DNA of 8,173 nt from JABFRJ01 sp033812735 (GTDB taxonomy: Bacteria; Pseudomonadota; Alphaproteobacteria; Rhizobiales; Hyphomicrobiaceae): assembly GCA_033812735.1 (NCBI GenBank), contig JAPXTA010000176.1:1-8173 (forward strand), written 5' to 3'. Both the position numbers and the translations under genes were made by a program. Positions 5,741 to 8,173 of the stretch are shown here, one piece after another. Each line of letters begins with the position of its first letter. Within the stretch, counting starts at the first letter, position 1. Under the pieces are notes generated by a model. It made no database searches. It was not told the origin of the DNA and saw nothing but the letters and a program-made list of their open reading frames with translations.

Positions 5741-5764
5741 CGACTAGATGTTGCGCAGACGCGT

Positions 5765-6709
5765 TCAGCCCGTCAGTGCGGCAACGGCCGCATCGATATC
5801 GGCGGGGCCGTTGACGGCGGTCCCTTTGAGGGTCTTGTCGATCCGTCCTGCAAGGCCCGTAAGGACTTTGCCCGAACCGATCTCGTAGAGATTGGTGACG
5901 CCGGCAGCGCTCATCGCAAGCACGCATTCGCGCCAGCGCACTGTGCCCGTCACCTGCTCGACGAGGCGCTTCTTGATCTCCGCCGGATCGCTGATCGGGC
6001 TCGCGAGCACATTGGCGATGACAGGCACGGCAGGTGCCTTCATTGTCACTTTGCCCAGTGCCTCGGCCATCGCGTCGGCTGCCGGCTGCATCAGGCGGCA
6101 ATGGAACGGCGCCGACACCGGCAGCGGCATCGCACGGCGCAGGCCATGTGCCTTGCCGACTTCGGCTACGCGATCAATCGCCGTCTTGTGGCCCGACAGC
6201 ACGACCTGGGTCGTGTCGTTGTCGTTGGCGATATCGCAGACATCGCCCTGTGCCGCGTCCGCAGCGATCTTCCGGGCAACATCGAGCCCGACGCCGAGCA
6301 GGGCCGCCATCGCACCGACACCGACGGGAACCGCCTTCTGCATGGCTTGTCCGCGCAGCTTCAGCAACCGAGCTGCATCGGCGATGGAAAACGTGCCGGC
6401 GGCAGCGAGCGCGGAATATTCACCGAGCGAATGTCCCGCCACGAACGTCGCATGTTGGCCGAGTTTGACGCCGCGCGCCTCGAGGACGCGCATGACCGCG
6501 AGCGATACCGCCATCAGCGCCGGTTGCGCATTCTCGGTGAGCGTCAGTGTCTCAGCCGGGCCTTCCCACATGATCTGACTGAGCTTCTGGCCAAGCGCCT
6601 CGTCGACCTCATCGAAAACGGACTTGGCTTCTGGAAAAGCCGCCGCCAAATCCTTGCCCATGCCGACGGCCTGGCTGCCCTGTCCCGGGAAAACGAACGC
6701 GTTTGTCAT
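5765..6709 (-). CDS. fabD: Malonyl-CoA:acyl carrier protein transacylase
   Basis: Transfers malonyl from coenzyme A to acyl carrier protein in the cytoplasm, supplying the extender unit for fatty acid synthesis. Full length at 314 residues (E. coli FabD has 309). Residues 8-13 read P-G-Q-G-S-Q, the oxyanion loop; the nucleophile is S94 in G92-H-S-L-G-E-Y; R119 in LKLRGQAMQ binds the malonyl carboxylate; H203 in S-A-P-F-H-C is the catalytic base; Q62 and N162 are in the expected places. Nothing is degraded. The ATG at 6709 has only a weak purine run (GAAAG) upstream. It is divergent from the phoX gene across 117 bp and convergent with the RTX gene. In most alphaproteobacteria fabG, acpP and fabF follow fabD; here the space downstream is taken by the RTX gene on the other strand, so fabD appears to be transcribed alone. 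Confidence 0.97.
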   Translation of the reverse strand: MTNAFVFPGQGSQAVGMGKDLAAAFPEAKSVFDEVDEALGQKLSQIMWEGPAETLTLTENAQPALMAVSLAVMRVLEARGVKLGQHATFVAGHSLGEYSALAAAGTFSIADAARLLKLRGQAMQKAVPVGVGAMAALLGVGLDVARKIAADAAQGDVCDIANDNDTTQVVLSGHKTAIDRVAEVGKAHGLRRAMPLPVSAPFHCRLMQPAADAMAEALGKVTMKAPAVPVIANVLASPISDPAEIKKRLVEQVTGTVRWRECVLAMSAAGVTNLYEIGSGKVLTGLAGRIDKTLKGTAVNGPADIDAAVAALTG

Positions 6710-6766
6710 GGACTTGTTGCTTTCGATTGCGAGAGAATTGACGGGGTGTGCCGCAGGTGGCCGGAA

Positions 6767-6795
6767 CCGTCAAGCTCCAGTCGACCCGCCGTCGT
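6767..6795 (+). promoter_or_regulatory. Possible Pho box upstream of phoX
   Basis: Three 7-bp units spaced exactly 11 bp apart: CCGTCAA (6767), CAGTCGA (6778) and CCGTCGT (6789), sharing GTC at the same place. PhoB sites are tandem CTGTCAT-like units with an 11-bp period; the matches here are 5/7, 4/7 and 5/7. The last unit ends only 31 bp before the phoX ATG, so any -10 and start site would be very close to the ribosome site. That weakens the call. Confidence 0.3.
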
Positions 6796-6826
6796 AGCAC
6801 TCGGTTGAAGATCAGGGAGTCCAGCC

Positions 6827-8173
6827 ATGGCCCAATCGCCTCAGGACGGCGCCGGAACGACAGCCGAGGCCTACGAAGCGTTCGACGATGTCCCGACCAA
6901 CCCGATCATCCAAGACGCCATCGGGGCGATCGTCGAGCGCCGCTACAGCAGGCGCAATGTTCTCGAAGCAAGCCTCGGCGTGTCGGCGATGACAGCGCTT
7001 TTTGGTCCTGCGGCGCTTCTGAGTGGGGCAAGCAGTGCCGCGGCTCAAGCCGTAAAGCCCGCCACTGCCTTATCGGCAAAGTCATCATTCGACTTCGCCG
7101 AGGTCGCGGCGGGGATCGACGAGACGCACCACGTCGCTGATGGCTACGACGCCGAAATCGTCATCCGTTGGGGCGATCCGATCGTCCCCGGCGCACCGGC
7201 TTTCGATCCTCATGCCCAGTCGGCCGCTGAGCAGGCCCGCCGCTTCGGCTACAACAACGACTATGTCGCGTTCTTTCCGCTCGACGGGTCGGCCTCTCGC
7301 GGCCTGCTGTGCGTCAATCACGAGTATGTCAGTTCGGACGTGATGTTGCCTGGCGTCGGCAGCCGGCCTGATCGCACCGACTTCGAAAAGATCACGGCAT
7401 CATTGGTCGATGTCGAAATGGCAGCCCATGGCGTCACAGTTCTGGAGATCGCATTGCTCGACGGCCGTTGGAAGCCGGTGCTCGAGAGCAAACGCAACCG
7501 CCGCATCACGGCTTCCACCGAGATGATCATTGATGGCCCAGCTGCGGGCCACGCACGCATGAAGACGAACGCCGATCCGAGCGGCATGAAAGTTTTCGGC
7601 ACGTTCAATAATTGCGCCGGCGGCCACACGCCGTGGGGCACTTATCTGACCGCCGAAGAGAATTTCCACGGCTATTTCTGGACCGATCAGAAAAGCCCCG
7701 ACGGCAAGCGGGTCACCAAGGGATTGGGCGGCGATCAGAAAGCGTCCTACGAACGCTACGGCGTTCCCGGCAATTGGTACAGTTGGGGGCGTCATCACAA
7801 CCGCTTCAACGTCGACAAGGAACCGAACGAACCAAACCGCTTCGGTTGGATCGTCGAGATCGATCCGGGCAACCCATTGTCCACGCCCGTCAAGCACACC
7901 GCGCTGGGTCGCTTCCGCCACGAAGGCGCCGAGCTGATCATCAACAGGGATGGCCGTGCGGTCGTCTACTCTGGCGACGATGCAACGTTCGACTACGTCT
8001 ATCGCTTCGTCTCGAAGGAACGCTACATCCCGGGCGATCGCGCTCACAATATGAAGTTGTTGTCCGAGGGCACGCTTTCGGTGGCTCGCTATAACGACGA
8101 CGGGTCAGTCCAGTGGCTGACATTGGTTCACGGTGAAGGGCCGCTCAATGCCGCAAACGGCTTCAACGCGCAG
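6827..8173 (+). CDS. phoX: PhoX-family phosphatase, Tat-exported (3' end beyond window)
   Basis: PhoX enzymes are monomeric alkaline phosphatases that use iron and calcium and release phosphate from organic esters in the periplasm or outside the cell. The open frame runs 449 codons to the window edge without a stop. A long polar N-region precedes the twin-arginine motif S41-R42-R43-N-V-L, then a hydrophobic stretch to about residue 66 and a likely cleavage site after A73-Q74-A75, so it is exported folded by Tat. Family motifs are N164-H-E-Y, the core C263-A-G-G-H-T-P-W-G-T (the Cys is an iron ligand in the characterised enzyme), the E277-E278-N that follows, the WGRHHNRF/EPNRFGWIVEIDP block near 325-345, and S382-G-D-D. 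Start chosen from AGGGAG eight bases upstream. The C-terminal part is missing, so I cannot check all metal ligands. The gene stands divergent from fabD and may respond to phosphate starvation. Confidence 0.93.
   Translation, partial: MAQSPQDGAGTTAEAYEAFDDVPTNPIIQDAIGAIVERRYSRRNVLEASLGVSAMTALFGPAALLSGASSAAAQAVKPATALSAKSSFDFAEVAAGIDETHHVADGYDAEIVIRWGDPIVPGAPAFDPHAQSAAEQARRFGYNNDYVAFFPLDGSASRGLLCVNHEYVSSDVMLPGVGSRPDRTDFEKITASLVDVEMAAHGVTVLEIALLDGRWKPVLESKRNRRITASTEMIIDGPAAGHARMKTNADPSGMKVFGTFNNCAGGHTPWGTYLTAEENFHGYFWTDQKSPDGKRVTKGLGGDQKASYERYGVPGNWYSWGRHHNRFNVDKEPNEPNRFGWIVEIDPGNPLSTPVKHTALGRFRHEGAELIINRDGRAVVYSGDDATFDYVYRFVSKERYIPGDRAHNMKLLSEGTLSVARYNDDGSVQWLTLVHGEGPLNAANGFNAQ

Noticed and set aside
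5741..5764. Shared terminator between the convergent RTX and fabD genes
   Set aside because: No inverted repeat followed by a T-tract in the 24-bp gap.

Overview
The window looks like a piece of a G+C-rich alphaproteobacterial chromosome. The basis is the G/C-ending codons, the alpha-type release factor 2 (an SPY in place of SPF in the codon-recognition motif), a PhoX-type phosphatase and a stand-alone SEC-C protein. I cannot place it below class with confidence.

Layout from left to right. (1) Minus strand, cut by the left edge: a secreted cyclophilin-type prolyl isomerase. (2) Divergent from it, a 79-residue histidine-rich protein with a C-terminal SEC-C zinc motif. (3) prfB (release factor 2), whose reading frame is interrupted by an in-frame TGA inside a near-perfect programmed +1 frameshift site; a sigma70-like promoter lies upstream. 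(4) A cytoplasmic gamma-glutamyltransferase-family enzyme, preceded by a small hairpin flanked by 9-bp direct repeats. (5) A 779-bp gene-free stretch (3777-4555). It holds a perfect 7-2-7 palindrome and then about 626 nt full of nested and long-range inverted repeats, including a possible loop-receptor pseudoknot. I read this as a candidate large structured non-coding RNA that I could not assign to a known family. (6) A 394-residue RTX calcium-binding protein, probably exported by a type I secretion system. (7) Convergent with it, fabD (malonyl-CoA:ACP transacylase), without its usual neighbour fabG downstream. (8) Divergent from fabD and cut by the right edge, a Tat-exported PhoX-family phosphatase with a possible tandem Pho-box-like array in front of it.

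The housekeeping genes (prfB, fabD) are intact and ordinary in sequence. The block between the gamma-glutamyltransferase gene and fabD (structured RNA candidate plus RTX gene) looks like the accessory part of the window and is the best place to look for something undescribed. The genes do not form one obvious pathway: protein folding, translation termination, peptide or amide hydrolysis, secreted calcium-binding protein, lipid synthesis and phosphate scavenging are each represented by a single gene, and most adjacent pairs are divergent, convergent or separated by more than 100 bp.
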